From Nemertoderma westbladi (Eukaryota > Xenacoelomorpha > Nemertodermatida > Nemertodermatidae): a DNA stretch of 39,338 nucleotides. The stretch is from NCBI GenBank assembly GCA_032718475.1, contig JAUCBJ010005895.1, positions 1-39,338 of the forward strand, written 5' to 3'. The notes below the pieces were generated by a model, which ran no database searches, had not been told where the DNA came from, and was given only the letters and a program-made list of their open reading frames with translations. Positions 8,947-18,530 of the stretch are shown one piece after another (position 1 is the stretch's first letter; the number at the start of each line of letters is the position of its first letter). A program made the position numbers and the translations under genes.

Positions 8947-10100
8947 CGCTAACTCAATCTTCTCGAATGGGATCAGCGGTGTTACACACCAAATAATTTC
9001 ATACTAGTCAATTTAATGGGTCTTAATTTTCTGTAATCATCGCATTGTGTATGATTCACGAACTATATATCGTGCGATATATATCTAAAGGACATGTGAT
9101 TATTATCTTCCGTACATAGTAATAATTTAAAGGGATGCAACAATAGAATAATGGCTGGTAAAGTACAGACCAATATTATAATATTCCAATACATTGCATT
9201 AACATCAACTCAACGTTAAACAAGATGAAATACTAAAACAATTGTACGCGAAATTTATTGTATACTCACGATATTTTTAATCTCGAAATATTTTTACCGT
9301 TGTTTTTTACTCGGTGACTCAATATGCAATGACACTACCGCTAGTTATTTTGCATGTCTCACGCACACCAAGAAAAAAGTTCGCGTAAAGAAATGTTACA
9401 CTTATAAAACGATTACCATAGATCAACGTTATGTAATAGCAAATATTAACAATATTAATTTCAAACTATAACTAAACTAAACTAATAGTAATATTATATT
9501 ATATTATTGACGAAGAGAAAAAATCAACATGGTAAGATTAAACCTATTTATTATAATGATCAGAATCGCACTAAATATATTGTCACTGCCACTGTTATAT
9601 TGAGAAATGGAAAGAACGAGGAAGTACGTCACAATTACCGCTGTATTATCAGATCAACTCCAAATAATTTAATTAATATTACCTGTCAGCAATACTCGAG
9701 TTGAACGAGATTAGATTTACTATTATCCTATGTATCCTAGGCTAGCTTTGGATATTACATACAGATACAGATACTACAGACAAGTATATTAGTAGGCCTA
9801 TATTATACAAATCTACAAAAATTTACAAATTTACAGTACAAGGTCTTAAGTTGATAGTTGATATAATGTGACAATAAATTGTACTTCCATTAAAATTCGA
9901 AGCTCGCGGCCCAAACTATACATAAAATATGGAACTGGATATACAAAACTCTCAATCACAAATACAACCCAAAACGAAATTCCAATAGTTAACTAATAAC
10001 CTTGCATAATTATTCACATCTTGGGGATTTGCAGATTTATCTGTGAAATTTACACGTAAAAATGGAAAACAATAAATTCAACTAGTTGAATTACTAATTC
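8947..10100. other. AT-rich intergenic DNA
   Basis: No convincing gene. A small hairpin (TATATATCG 9064-9072 with CGATATATA 9075-9083) and AGGCCT words near 9794 are visible. A 65-codon open frame at 9507-9704 begins with TTG and has no recognisable motif. The stretch probably includes 3' sequence of the minus-strand ORF at 10148-11098; a TTTATT at 9545 would be a minus-strand AATAAA, but that is weak. Confidence 0.4.
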
Positions 10101-10147
10101 ATTAGATATAGCGAAGCTTGTCCAGACACAGAGAGAGCTGTTTGCTG

Positions 10148-11098
10148 TCAACTACCCGTTGTAGGAGGGGTTCGCTGGAAGGGCGAACTGCAGCCGTTAG
10201 CGTAGTCACTATAAACCGCCACCACGCGTTCGTCGCTACTACGCACCACTTCGGCTTTGGGATATCGTCGCTGGAACGGCGTAGGATTCTTACGTGGATT
10301 GGCGGTGGTGGGGATGCTGCTGTCTCTAGCGAATAGTTCGTTGTCTTCGGCACCACGGCCCCGACGGGGATCCAGTGGAGGGAGCGATTCGGCCGGGGTC
10401 GAGAGATCAGCTCGGGAAAACTTGTCGATAAACGACATAGAGACGCTGGGTTCATCCGATTCGGTACAGCGGTCGTCCGCAGTCCCAACCAATGCCATCC
10501 TACAATTAATATCATCTATAAGGTCCGTAGATCCATCGGAATAACGGAGAGTCTCTTGGTTGCAAAGTAATTCTGTACTACGGGAATTTCCTTCCGACGA
10601 CGAATATAAACTTTCCGACTTTAATTCGATCTCATCGCTGCCGCTATCTCCGGTAATTATTGATAAATCGCCATCTACCTGCAAACCCTTCGTCAAATCG
10701 TCGATTAGGCCTAAGGAACGGGATTTCAATATTTTCTTCAGTTTGAGTCGTTTTCGATGTTCCATTTTCCGTGTCTCTTTCCTTGTGGAATGGCCATCGA
10801 GTATCACCCTGACTGGCTTGCTGAACAATTCACGATCCCAGTCGAGTGCAGTTGTAACGAAGACATCGGAGCTACCGCTTTCTCCGAAAGAGAAGCACTC
10901 GTTGGGGTCCAGACCACCCCATTGGTCGGCCACACCATCGGCTGGATCGCGGGAATATTTGTCGCATATAGCGTCGATGTTGTTATTAAACAATGACTGC
11001 GTGGCAGCTAGCTCCTCGGCGAGACTCCGCTCATCATTTGAAATAACAGAATCAACGGAAGAGTACCGGTAGTTTAATGAAGACGACGGTGAATACAT
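10148..11098 (-). CDS. Candidate host gene: uncharacterised 316-residue protein, single exon
   Basis: The ORF is 951 bp without introns, and its GC content is clearly higher than the AT-rich flanks, which supports real coding. The ATG has A at -3. The protein is hydrophilic and rich in Ser, Asp, Glu and Arg, with no signal peptide, membrane segment or transposon motif. Residues about 10-45 include a predicted helix with RSLAEELAATQSLF and a following DAICDKYS. A basic patch (residues about 105-128, KETRKMEHRKRLKLKK) could be a nuclear-localisation or nucleic-acid-binding segment, and the C-terminal third is Pro/Arg-rich and likely disordered. The LxxL...F...I..I..KY pattern recalls the Scm3/HJURP centromere-chaperone helix, but this is a weak motif impression and not an assignment. 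It could be one exon of a larger gene. Confidence 0.55.
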   Translation of the reverse strand: MYSPSSSLNYRYSSVDSVISNDERSLAEELAATQSLFNNNIDAICDKYSRDPADGVADQWGGLDPNECFSFGESGSSDVFVTTALDWDRELFSKPVRVILDGHSTRKETRKMEHRKRLKLKKILKSRSLGLIDDLTKGLQVDGDLSIITGDSGSDEIELKSESLYSSSEGNSRSTELLCNQETLRYSDGSTDLIDDINCRMALVGTADDRCTESDEPSVSMSFIDKFSRADLSTPAESLPPLDPRRGRGAEDNELFARDSSIPTTANPRKNPTPFQRRYPKAEVVRSSDERVVAVYSDYANGCSSPFQRTPPTTGS

Positions 11099-11576
11099 TC
11101 TTTATACTTCGCCTGCTTCCAACGGCGTTTTGAAATACCAGTACATGCAGTACCAGAGTACCGGTACAGCAGTAACGTGAAATACCAGTAACGTACCGAC
11201 CGGTACGGCATTATGTAATGAAATGCTCAAGTTTGTACTGCAGTGCTCTGTGTGGAGAGCCACAAAGTTGGCAGGACCTTAGCGAACTAAAACACTTTTA
11301 GACGTGGGTCGATTTTTGCAAATAGTTTGCTGTTGTTTTCGATGTCCTTACGATTTTGACATGGTATAATTTTGTCCGATTTAGAGCTGTCGAGTTGAAA
11401 ATTAGTAGGCATCAAAATTTTCAAAAATTTATTTTTTGATAGACTTACAGACACCATCAGTTCAACAGTATCTCCTAGAGGGATACATGTCTATAAACAT
11501 TAAATGTCCTATTATTTATTTGCTTTTAATCCGTTTAAGCTAAAACTTGGCAAATTTAAATTTTCACTATACTGTA
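11099..11576. other. Spacer with GTAC-rich upstream segment
   Basis: The first 110 bp upstream of the minus-strand ORF is rich in GTAC words, with ACCGGTAC-type palindromes near 11048-11206, and could include its promoter. The rest is AT-rich with no recognisable gene. Confidence 0.4.
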
Positions 11577-11577
11577 G

Positions 11578-11632
11578 ATTATTATTATTATTTTATTATT
11601 ATTAATTATTATTATTATTATTATTATTATTA
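11578..11632. repeat. (ATT)n microsatellite, possible 3' tail of the CR1-like LINE
   Basis: An imperfect ATT-repeat tract of about 55 bp. It lies downstream of the minus-strand RT ORF, where it would read (AAT)n. CR1/L2-type LINEs often end in a short microsatellite, so it may mark this element's 3' end, about 490 bp after the stop codon. Confidence 0.7.
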
Positions 11633-12117
11633 AACACGGTGAAATATTATAAAAATGTTAACACCGGAGAAAAACAACAAGGTACACTTACGGTAAAACC
11701 AGGTACACTAATAGTTGAATTGAAATCAGAAAAACACGAATAAATAAAATTGTGACCAATGCATCTTAAGAAAATAAAAACGGACAGTACTTACTAAAGA
11801 GTGAAATCAAGCGGAAATTTAAACGGAAATGAAGTAAAAATATTGAAATTATGTATGTAAATACTATAAACAGTACATTAGAGCAGCATATTATTAAAAA
11901 TTTACAAATCTTATAAAAACGTAACAATATGCCATATTAAATTAAAAACGTATACATGAGTTCCAAGTAGTACAGTAGAACAAATGACATTATTACAAAT
12001 ATAGATAAAGAAGGCAGATAACAATTAATAGTATGTAGAAATTATAATAGATATGATAAAAACATAAAGTAGAACAGATAAAAACATATATTATATTTAC
12101 AGATAAAATTACAATAA

Positions 12118-13671
12118 TTACACTAAATTCCGGTTAAACGTACAAAAAGAAAGTAGGTTAATTTCTTTGAGTCTTAGAGAAAATAACAGTTTATTACGGC
12201 AATTTACAACTTCAGCTGGAAGCGAGTTCCAAATGGGCACCACTCTATGGGAAAAATTATTTTTGCACATCTGCAAGCGCGACTGTTTATGAAACAGTTT
12301 ACGGTCGTGACCTCTCAACCCACCCCTAGGGGCCAAGGTAAAGAAGTCAGCGAAGTTTAGGTCGACTTCGTTGTTCGAAAGAGCGAAGGTCATCTTGAGG
12401 TCAAAAATTATGCGGCGCACTTCCAGGGGTTGAAGTTGTAATACGTTAATTCGATTCAAATAGCTTACTGTACAATCCAAATTACAACGTTTAAAAAGAC
12501 GACGCGTAAAATATCTCTGTACCCACTCAAGTAAGTCTATACAACGTAAATGAAAAGGAGACCATATAGGCGTACAGTACTCTAATAAGGGACGCACATA
12601 AGATTTAAAAGCCGTAATTAATGCAGAACGATTCGAAGTTAAAAAGCACTTGAAAATCAAATTTGTCATTTTTAGGGCCTTGGCAGCTTGTTCGCGACAA
12701 TAAACATCGAAATTAAGAGAACTACACATTGTAATACCCAGGTCTCTAAAGGAAGTGTCAATCTTTAAACATTTACCACCTAACATGTACTGCGTATCAT
12801 TTCGGTCTGCCGAACCGATGTAAAGCACGGTGCACTTATGAGCAGCAATTTTGAGTTGCCATGTATCAGCCCACTTTTCCAAAGCAGATAAAGCTTCAGC
12901 GAGTTGCAAATTATCGGACGAGCGCGCATACAGCTTTACATCGTCGGCGAACAATTTGCATGATACACTATTACCGATTATATCAGGTAGGTCATTAATA
13001 AACAACACAAACAATATTGGGCCAAGTACGCTACCTTGAGGGGTACCGGATAGTACATAGCAGACATCGGAAAAACTATTTCCAACAACAACACGTTGGC
13101 TACGATCAGATAAAAAAGCCGATAACCACAATAGTAAATCTCCAGATATACCATATGCCGATAATTTAGATAATAACTTCCTATGTACAACAGAATCAAA
13201 TGCTTTCGCAAAATCAATATAAATTGTGTCCGTGCTCTGTCGACTATCTAATAAATTGCACCAATCAGTTGTACATTCCAATAATTGAGTACAGGTAGAC
13301 CGTTTCTTTAAGAACCCATGTTGCGATTTAGATATGAGTTTATGAGAATATAAATAATCGAGCAATTTGTCCTTTATACACATCTCCATAATTTTGCATG
13401 CAATACAGGTCAAAGAAACAGGTCTGTAATTGTACGGGTCGGCAGCATCCCCCTTCTTATAGATTGGAACAATGAATGCTGTTAACCAAATAGAAGGTAG
13501 ACAATGGCTACTAAACGATATTTGGAAAATGGCCGCTAGAGGAGCTGCCAAGCACCGTGATAATCTAGAGAAGATAATACTGGGGAAACCATCAGGCGTA
13601 CGACTCGATTTACCTTCAAGTTTACGTAATATACAGGATACGTTTACCGGACTAAAATCAACATGAGACAT
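12118..13671 (-). CDS. Reverse transcriptase of a CR1/L2-type LINE (RT to C-terminus)
   Basis: The 517-codon ORF has RT blocks in canonical order: TPDGFPSIIF (about 25-34), YKKGD and NYRPVSL (71-87), motif A DFAKAFDSV (153-161), motif B SGTPQGSVLGPILF (208-221), and FADD as the catalytic core (241-244). The C-terminal part carries a VRPLLEYCTPIWSP block and a late WNSLPAEVV block typical of CR1/L2/jockey-group LINEs. The upstream endonuclease domain is absent. The ATG at the start is probably incidental, because the frame stays open about 75 bases further upstream. Exact clade is uncertain. Confidence 0.85.
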   Translation of the reverse strand: MSHVDFSPVNVSCILRKLEGKSSRTPDGFPSIIFSRLSRCLAAPLAAIFQISFSSHCLPSIWLTAFIVPIYKKGDAADPYNYRPVSLTCIACKIMEMCIKDKLLDYLYSHKLISKSQHGFLKKRSTCTQLLECTTDWCNLLDSRQSTDTIYIDFAKAFDSVVHRKLLSKLSAYGISGDLLLWLSAFLSDRSQRVVVGNSFSDVCYVLSGTPQGSVLGPILFVLFINDLPDIIGNSVSCKLFADDVKLYARSSDNLQLAEALSALEKWADTWQLKIAAHKCTVLYIGSADRNDTQYMLGGKCLKIDTSFRDLGITMCSSLNFDVYCREQAAKALKMTNLIFKCFLTSNRSALITAFKSYVRPLLEYCTPIWSPFHLRCIDLLEWVQRYFTRRLFKRCNLDCTVSYLNRINVLQLQPLEVRRIIFDLKMTFALSNNEVDLNFADFFTLAPRGGLRGHDRKLFHKQSRLQMCKNNFSHRVVPIWNSLPAEVVNCRNKLLFSLRLKEINLLSFCTFNRNLV

Positions 13672-13700
13672 AGAAATAATAAATAGATAGATGTTTCTTT

Positions 13701-13821
13701 GAAAGGAGGCTAAACCATCAGCAGTTCTCCAGTCTGCCGTTAGAGAACAAAATGTATAAAAGTGTAATCCTTAACCTATTTCGATATTTATGATATATTA
13801 AAGCCGAAACTTGGAATATAT
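13701..13821. other. Short spacer with a possible foreign LINE C-terminal remnant
   Basis: On the minus strand, in frame with the CR1-type ORF but upstream of it, the DNA reads TADWRTADGLASFQRN. This resembles the conserved C-terminal motif of other CR1-like LINEs. The match is very short and could be chance. Confidence 0.25.
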
Positions 13822-14010
13822 GTGGGGCGAGCCACGAAGTGAGCGAAGCCTTAGCATATGGGTACCATTAACGAGTTGTCTGTCGTCGTCGTCGTAAATT
13901 TTTGATCGCTATTAACTCGGTTATTCCTTGATGAAATTAAACGAAACTTGGCACGTATGTAGTCCGGCAAAAGTTTAGAAAGAATCTCAAGTTTGGTCCA
14001 AAACGAACGA
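13822..14010. repeat. Repeat family C, unoccupied copy
   Basis: It starts with GGGGCGAGCCACGAAGTGAG, continues CCTTAGC...GGGTACCATTAA, a (GTC)n-like run, and then TTAACTCGG...TTCCTTGATGAAAT...AAACTTGG. The same blocks, in the same order, flank the LINE B insertion at 34829-37858. The family is unclassified; no ORF or terminal repeat was seen. The right limit is uncertain. Confidence 0.7.
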
Positions 14011-14647
14011 ACGCAACGAGTTTACAGTGGATACGAGTATCCATCTTCCATAAATCAGCAGTTACTCTCACAGTTTCGAGACTTTGCATAGTTATAACGG
14101 TCGCTAGTCTCCGTTTAGGGTAATTATTTTAAGACAAAACAGGACGAGCGCAACGTGGCTAATGAAGGAGAAGAGTATTGTAAAACAAAAATGTCACACT
14201 TAACTTAAATAGCCCTAGTTAGAAGGTTTACAAATGACAGTTAAAGTGTGTAATGGCAAACTGAAATGGATCTCTATTTTACAACTAGTTTATCACAAAC
14301 TGATAGCATCGCCTTCACTCATATATATTTTAGGAAAGACAGTTTTCGTATATCTAATAGAGATAAGTATAATATACTTTATTCTAATATAGGCTCTCGT
14401 GCTGCGCGAAGGCCCCACTTACGTGTAATTACTTTGTATTGTGCTGGGCTAACAATACTCTTGTGTCTCCATATTAAATATCTCACAAATTGAAATGTGA
14501 AACTTAATTTCCATGTTCCCGTCAAGATGTCTGTACTTGTAGAACAGCCATTGATCTGGAATTAACCCAGTTAGCTGTTTGGCTGCAATTTGTTTCTGTT
14601 GATTGCTGTGTCAGCGCTATAACATCTATGAACCTGTTCTGTATTTT
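14011..14647. other. Unassigned DNA
   Basis: No recognisable gene. A 75-codon open frame at 14266-14493 has no motif and no coding-like composition. Confidence 0.4.
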
Positions 14648-14767
14648 ATCTCCGGGCCTGAGATAGTATCTCCGGGCCGGACTTAGTATCTCAGGGCCTG
14701 AGATAGTATCTCCGGGCCGGACTTAGTATCTCCGGGCCTGAGATAGTATCTCCGGGCCGGACTTAGT
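14648..14767. repeat. 40-bp minisatellite (two alternating 20-bp halves), 3 copies
   Basis: Each 40-bp unit consists of two related 20-mers beginning ATCTCCGGGCC and ending in AGATAGT or ACTTAGT. Three units occupy exactly 120 bp with one substitution (CAGGG for CCGGG). It is GC-richer than its surroundings. Confidence 0.95.
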
Positions 14768-15120
14768 ATGGGAAACCCATGTCCCTTTAGGGGCTCCGTA
14801 TTGACCTGACCATTCTTAATTTTTTTGCAAAAAAAATTATTTTTATTTTTTCACTAAAATCGCTCTAACTTCGGTTCTGGTGATCCAAATTCAATAAAAT
14901 TGGTATATTCTTTGCCGTAATTTTTTTCTTAATCTTTTGAGAAGGGGTTATTTTTGGCCCCAAAAAAATTAAAAAAAAGGGCCAAAATAACGCGATATTT
15001 TTCGACCCTTAAAATTCGTAATTTTAATAGAAATTGGATGGAATTCATATAAATCAATTATTTTTTGAATTTACAGACAAGATAAACAATCATATTAACC
15101 TAAAGTACTGTAATGACATT
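14768..15120. other. Unassigned DNA with A/T homopolymer runs
   Basis: It contains several A and T runs, and a GGCCCC...GGGCC inverted pair around 14958-14992 (GGCCCCAAAA... and ...AAAGGGCC). No gene is visible. Confidence 0.4.
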
Positions 15121-15775
15121 CCAACTGTTTATTTTCCTCTCATCAACTTCTTCCATCCAGCTGCAACATCGAATTGATTAGATATCGACTTTCCCACTCC
15201 TTTCTTCCCACACCCCTTCGATCTTCCTCTCTTTCCTTTCTTCTTCCCCTTTCCTCCACGACTCCTTGATCTACTCCCTTTACCTCGACGACTCTTTGAT
15301 CTACTCCCTTTACCTCGGCGAGAATAACTCTATTCCACAGCGCTGATTGAACCCCGAACACAAAGGGCATTCCCCCTCACTATGGCTATCCCGATGCGTT
15401 GCTTCAGCCACAAGCTCTCGCGTGGGTCTCCTGACTCCGCTATGAGTCTTCGGCCAAGATCTTTTAACACGCTGATGGTGGATGGACCGAATACTCCTGT
15501 GGTCTCGAAGGCCAGGGGTTCGAAATGGTACTGCTGACCCAAATTGCGGTATTTCACGCGCTTTAGCTCCTCCGCTGCTGCTGATGCTGAGGATGGCTCA
15601 ATGGCAGAGCGAATAATGTGGGATGGGGCAAAGGTATCCACACATGTAGCATCCCATACCAGCCACCGGCCTTTCGAGAAGGGGTAGATGGTCATACCAT
15701 CAGGACGTTTCCCATACATGTTGGGTTCATGACGAGATGAGTGAAAATTGATCGCGTAATATAAAGTAAAAAATT
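15121..15775 (-). pseudogene. 5'-truncated RLE-type LINE fragment: endonuclease C-terminus and 3' UTR
   Basis: The 129-codon open frame at 15330-15719 has RPDG (residues 5-8), WDATCV (22-27) and a tail with FGPSTISVLKDLGRRL and SGDPRESLWLKQRIGIA. All of these line up with the RLE of LINE A but with many differences, so this is a different family of the same type. In-frame similarity extends upstream to about 15775 (AINFHSSRHEP). RT and everything before it are missing. After the stop there is a purine-rich (minus strand) 3' UTR with a 30-bp direct repeat (about 15260-15320). Confidence 0.75.
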
Positions 15776-16672
15776 AAGAGACGGGCTGGCTCTCCTCCAC
15801 TTTCTTACCCAATGGATATGTTGTTGTAATAATCTAATATTGGGGCGGCTTTCTCTCGTTGGGTGGTTCACATTAAGTGATTCCAATTGTCTAATGGTGG
15901 ACTTATATTTGTCATGCAGTAATTGTACTTCTTTCATGTTCATTGTGGAAACTGGCTGATAAGTTAAAAATATTTTCATGAGTTTGTAAGAAATTGCTTC
16001 TGCATTACCAAAACTTGATTCTAAAATGTCCCATACGTGCGAATAATTTGCTGCGTTCAAAGGAATCCCAGCAATAGACTCTTTGGCTGCGCCATGAAGT
16101 TGTCCTAACAAAATTACAAATTTATCAACGCTGGAAATTTTGGGATTATTGTGAACGGAACTCTGAAATGTATCACGAAATTCTATCCATTGCAATAGAT
16201 CACCTGAGAATTTTGGTAATGTGCCGGTTGATAGTGTTGTGTGTGCCCGGAATTGTGATAAATCTAATGGGTTATAGTGACTATCAAGAGATTGTGATGA
16301 TATATTTACTGCCGTTGTAGATTTAATGGACTCAAGAAATTTTTCTATCTTTTTTATTGCGTGACTTCCCTCATATTGACGGCTTTCACATTCTATAACA
16401 TCCTTTTCAATAGTATCTGGTGAAATATAACTTTGATAATCCTCATCCTTTTCCTTCAACCAATTTAAAACATCAAAAATGTTATCACGCAACACCTCTA
16501 GTTCTATAGGATCCTTCTCAGTCACTAACAATAGTGTATTAGTTTGTGAAATTAATATAGTTAAATATCCCCGTTTCCCTGCACGTTGTGACTTTAATTG
16601 CTCCATACAGTATTTATATTTTGTATTATTTTTTTGTATTATTTTGTAGTATTTACTGTATATTTTGGACAT
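15776..16672 (-). pseudogene. BEL/Pao retrotransposon gag fragment (DUF1759-like)
   Basis: The open frame running from 16672 down to 15692 contains the gag signature of BEL/Pao elements: a coiled N-terminal region, LPKFSGD with a following W (residues 152-162), SSVHNNP (171-177), AAKESIAGIPL (195-205) and an ILESSFG block (216-222). This resembles DUF1759. Similarity fades after about residue 265 (near 15870), where the sequence runs into the RLE-LINE fragment. Protease, RT, RNase H, integrase and LTRs are absent. The start at 16672 lies upstream of a more typical start near residue 23. Confidence 0.75.
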
Positions 16673-16684
16673 CAGCAGCTGTAC

Positions 16685-17537
16685 TTAACTGGCCGGAAAA
16701 GCTACTGGAAAATATGCTAATTGGTATAATATGAAACAAGAAGATGGTACAAGTAGAAGTGTTGACTTAGGAAATGTTGAATGGCGAGACAAGGTTGAAG
16801 AACTAACATCCATTCCTGAGATTGATGAGTTTGACGTCCATTTAGTATCAATACCTAAAAAAGGTGAACAAACAACTATCAAATGTGAAGAAGCTAAAAA
16901 GGTAGAACTGCAAAAACTGCTCTATTTTTTCAAGTTTATGAAAATGTTAAATATGAAGGACTGTGTTGACTATCTACTCGTTGGATTTTGTGGTATAAAG
17001 GGTCTGGGGTTCGAGCTCACCTGGTTGTGCGTGGTTTAAAGAAGAGGTTGATTTAGTTACTGATTCTCCAACTGTTAGTAAATCAACTCTTCGTGCATTT
17101 CTGGCTGTTGTAACGGGGAAACAGTGGATTTTAAAAACGACAGACATTAAATCAGTTTTTGTTCAAGGGCGGTCTCTGGACCGTAATGTATTTATTATTC
17201 CACAAAAGGAAGCTAATCTTCCTATTGGTTGTATATGGTCACTAAAAAAATGCTTATATGGACTTAATGATGCTGCGAGGCGATTTTACATCAGTGTAGT
17301 TGAAGAGCTTTCTTCTCTAGGGTTCCAACATTCATCTTTAGATCCGGCTTTATTTACATACACTAATGATCAGGGCATTTGCGGTTTGCTTGTCTCACAT
17401 ATTGATGAATTTTTGCATGCTGGTAATGATATTTTCGAATCTAGAATAATATCAAAGCTTACAAAACGATTTATAGCGGGAAAAGAAATGGTAGGAAACT
17501 TCAAATATATTGGATTTGAATTTGAAATTTGGATTTT
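16685..17537 (+). pseudogene. Ty1/copia RT fragment, frameshifted
   Basis: From 17041 the frame reads DSPTVSKSTLRAFL, TTDIKSVFVQG, CIWSLKKCLYGLNDAARRFY, SLDPALF and LVSHIDEFLHAGND. These are copia-type RT blocks; the catalytic core is HIDEF, where copia elements usually have a DD pair, so the second Asp appears changed to Glu. Upstream, 16690-16990 in another frame encodes TGKYANWYN and a region like the linker before RT, and VRAHLVVRGLK occurs in a third frame near 17009-17041. At least two frameshifts are therefore present. It starts 12 bp from the oppositely oriented BEL gag and is cut at about 17538 by LINE B. Confidence 0.8.
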
Positions 17538-18530
17538 GAGACACACTTGCACCATTCTTGTTCATAATTGTTGTTGACTATGTTCTACGCATGTCCTTAG
17601 ATCATCATAATGATGATGGGGTGATGATAACTCCACCTACTGGCTCCAGAAGTCGAGGAAATCCTGCCAAGTACCTAACTGATCTAGACTTTGCTGATGA
17701 CTTAGGAGTACTTTCAGAATCACTAGAGGGAGCCCAACGGCTCCTCAGCTCATTAGAACATGCTGCTTCTAGTGTTGGTCTTTTTATTAAATCCAGAAAC
17801 ATCAAAATTTTGACAGTTAACTTTGAAAGTCCTCAGCATGTCTCTGATGGGATGAGCATAAGCTCAAAAGATGGTATGCTTGAGCATGTGGATGACTTCT
17901 GTTACCTGGGATCATGGATCCGGAAGTGAGGTGAGGACCTTCGAATACGTAAGGGAAAGGCATGGGCAGCCTTGAATAGGCTTTCCAGGATTTGGAAGTC
18001 ACCGAGAATTAATCGGAAATTTAAGGGCCGATTATTTAGAGCAGCAGTAGTTCCAGTACTCCTCTATGGGAGTCCATGCTGGGCTCTAACTGCTGAGGAC
18101 ACCAAATCTCTGGAGGGCACATTCACAAGAATGCTACGCCGGGTTCATTGTGTCAAGCACAATGCACACATCTCCAACCAGACACTATATAACATTGGAG
18201 GTGTCTCATTGGTTCCCCCAAGCTTGACACTAGAACAAAATCGCCTCCGCTTTGCAGGACATAGCTTTCGCCGTGAGGACCAGCCAGTGCATAATCTTGT
18301 ACTTTGGCAGCCTCATGGAGTGAATAAGCATGGTGGACAGCCCATGACTTTCTTGAGACGCATCTTAAAGGACACTGGCCTTGAAGATGCGGATGATCTA
18401 GCAAATTTCATGGGTGATAGGGAGTTGTGGCGGTGCAATTTTGTCGATAAGCCGGCACAGCATTCTTAAAAATGCAGCTGTAATGCAACATGCCGATCCT
18501 AGTAGTATTAGTAGTAGTAGTAGTATTATA
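17538..18530 (+). pseudogene. LINE B copy 2: 5'-truncated, RT motif C to 3' end
   Basis: It begins inside RT and includes FADDLGVLSE. The frame is broken by a TGA near 17927, where copy 3 reads TCA, and then continues in the open frame 17972-18469 with VLLYGSPCWALT, TRMLRRVHCV, RLRFAGHSFRRED and HGVNKHGGQP blocks. That C-terminal region is shared by RTE/I-type LINEs. The 3' end is an AGT microsatellite (18501-18530). DNA identity to copy 3 is high by eye. It was inserted into the copia fragment. Exact clade was not determined. Confidence 0.85.
18501..18530 (+). repeat. (AGT)n tail of LINE B
   Basis: A run of about nine AGT/ATT triplets follows GATCCT, the last unique sequence shared with copy 3. 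In copy 3 the tail is only a few triplets and abuts the target-site duplication, so this microsatellite is the true 3' terminus of the family. Confidence 0.85.

Larger units (their letters stand above)
11578..13700 (-). mobile_element. 5'-truncated CR1/L2-type LINE
   Basis: The element consists of the RT ORF at 12118-13671, an AT-rich 3' UTR and the (AAT)n tail. The endonuclease and ORF1 are missing, so it is truncated within the region just before the RT palm. Boundaries are approximate and no target-site duplication was found. The RT ORF has no stop, which suggests a young insertion. Confidence 0.75.

Noticed and set aside
9507-9704. 65-codon open frame with a TTG start
   Set aside because: No ATG, no motif and AT-driven composition.
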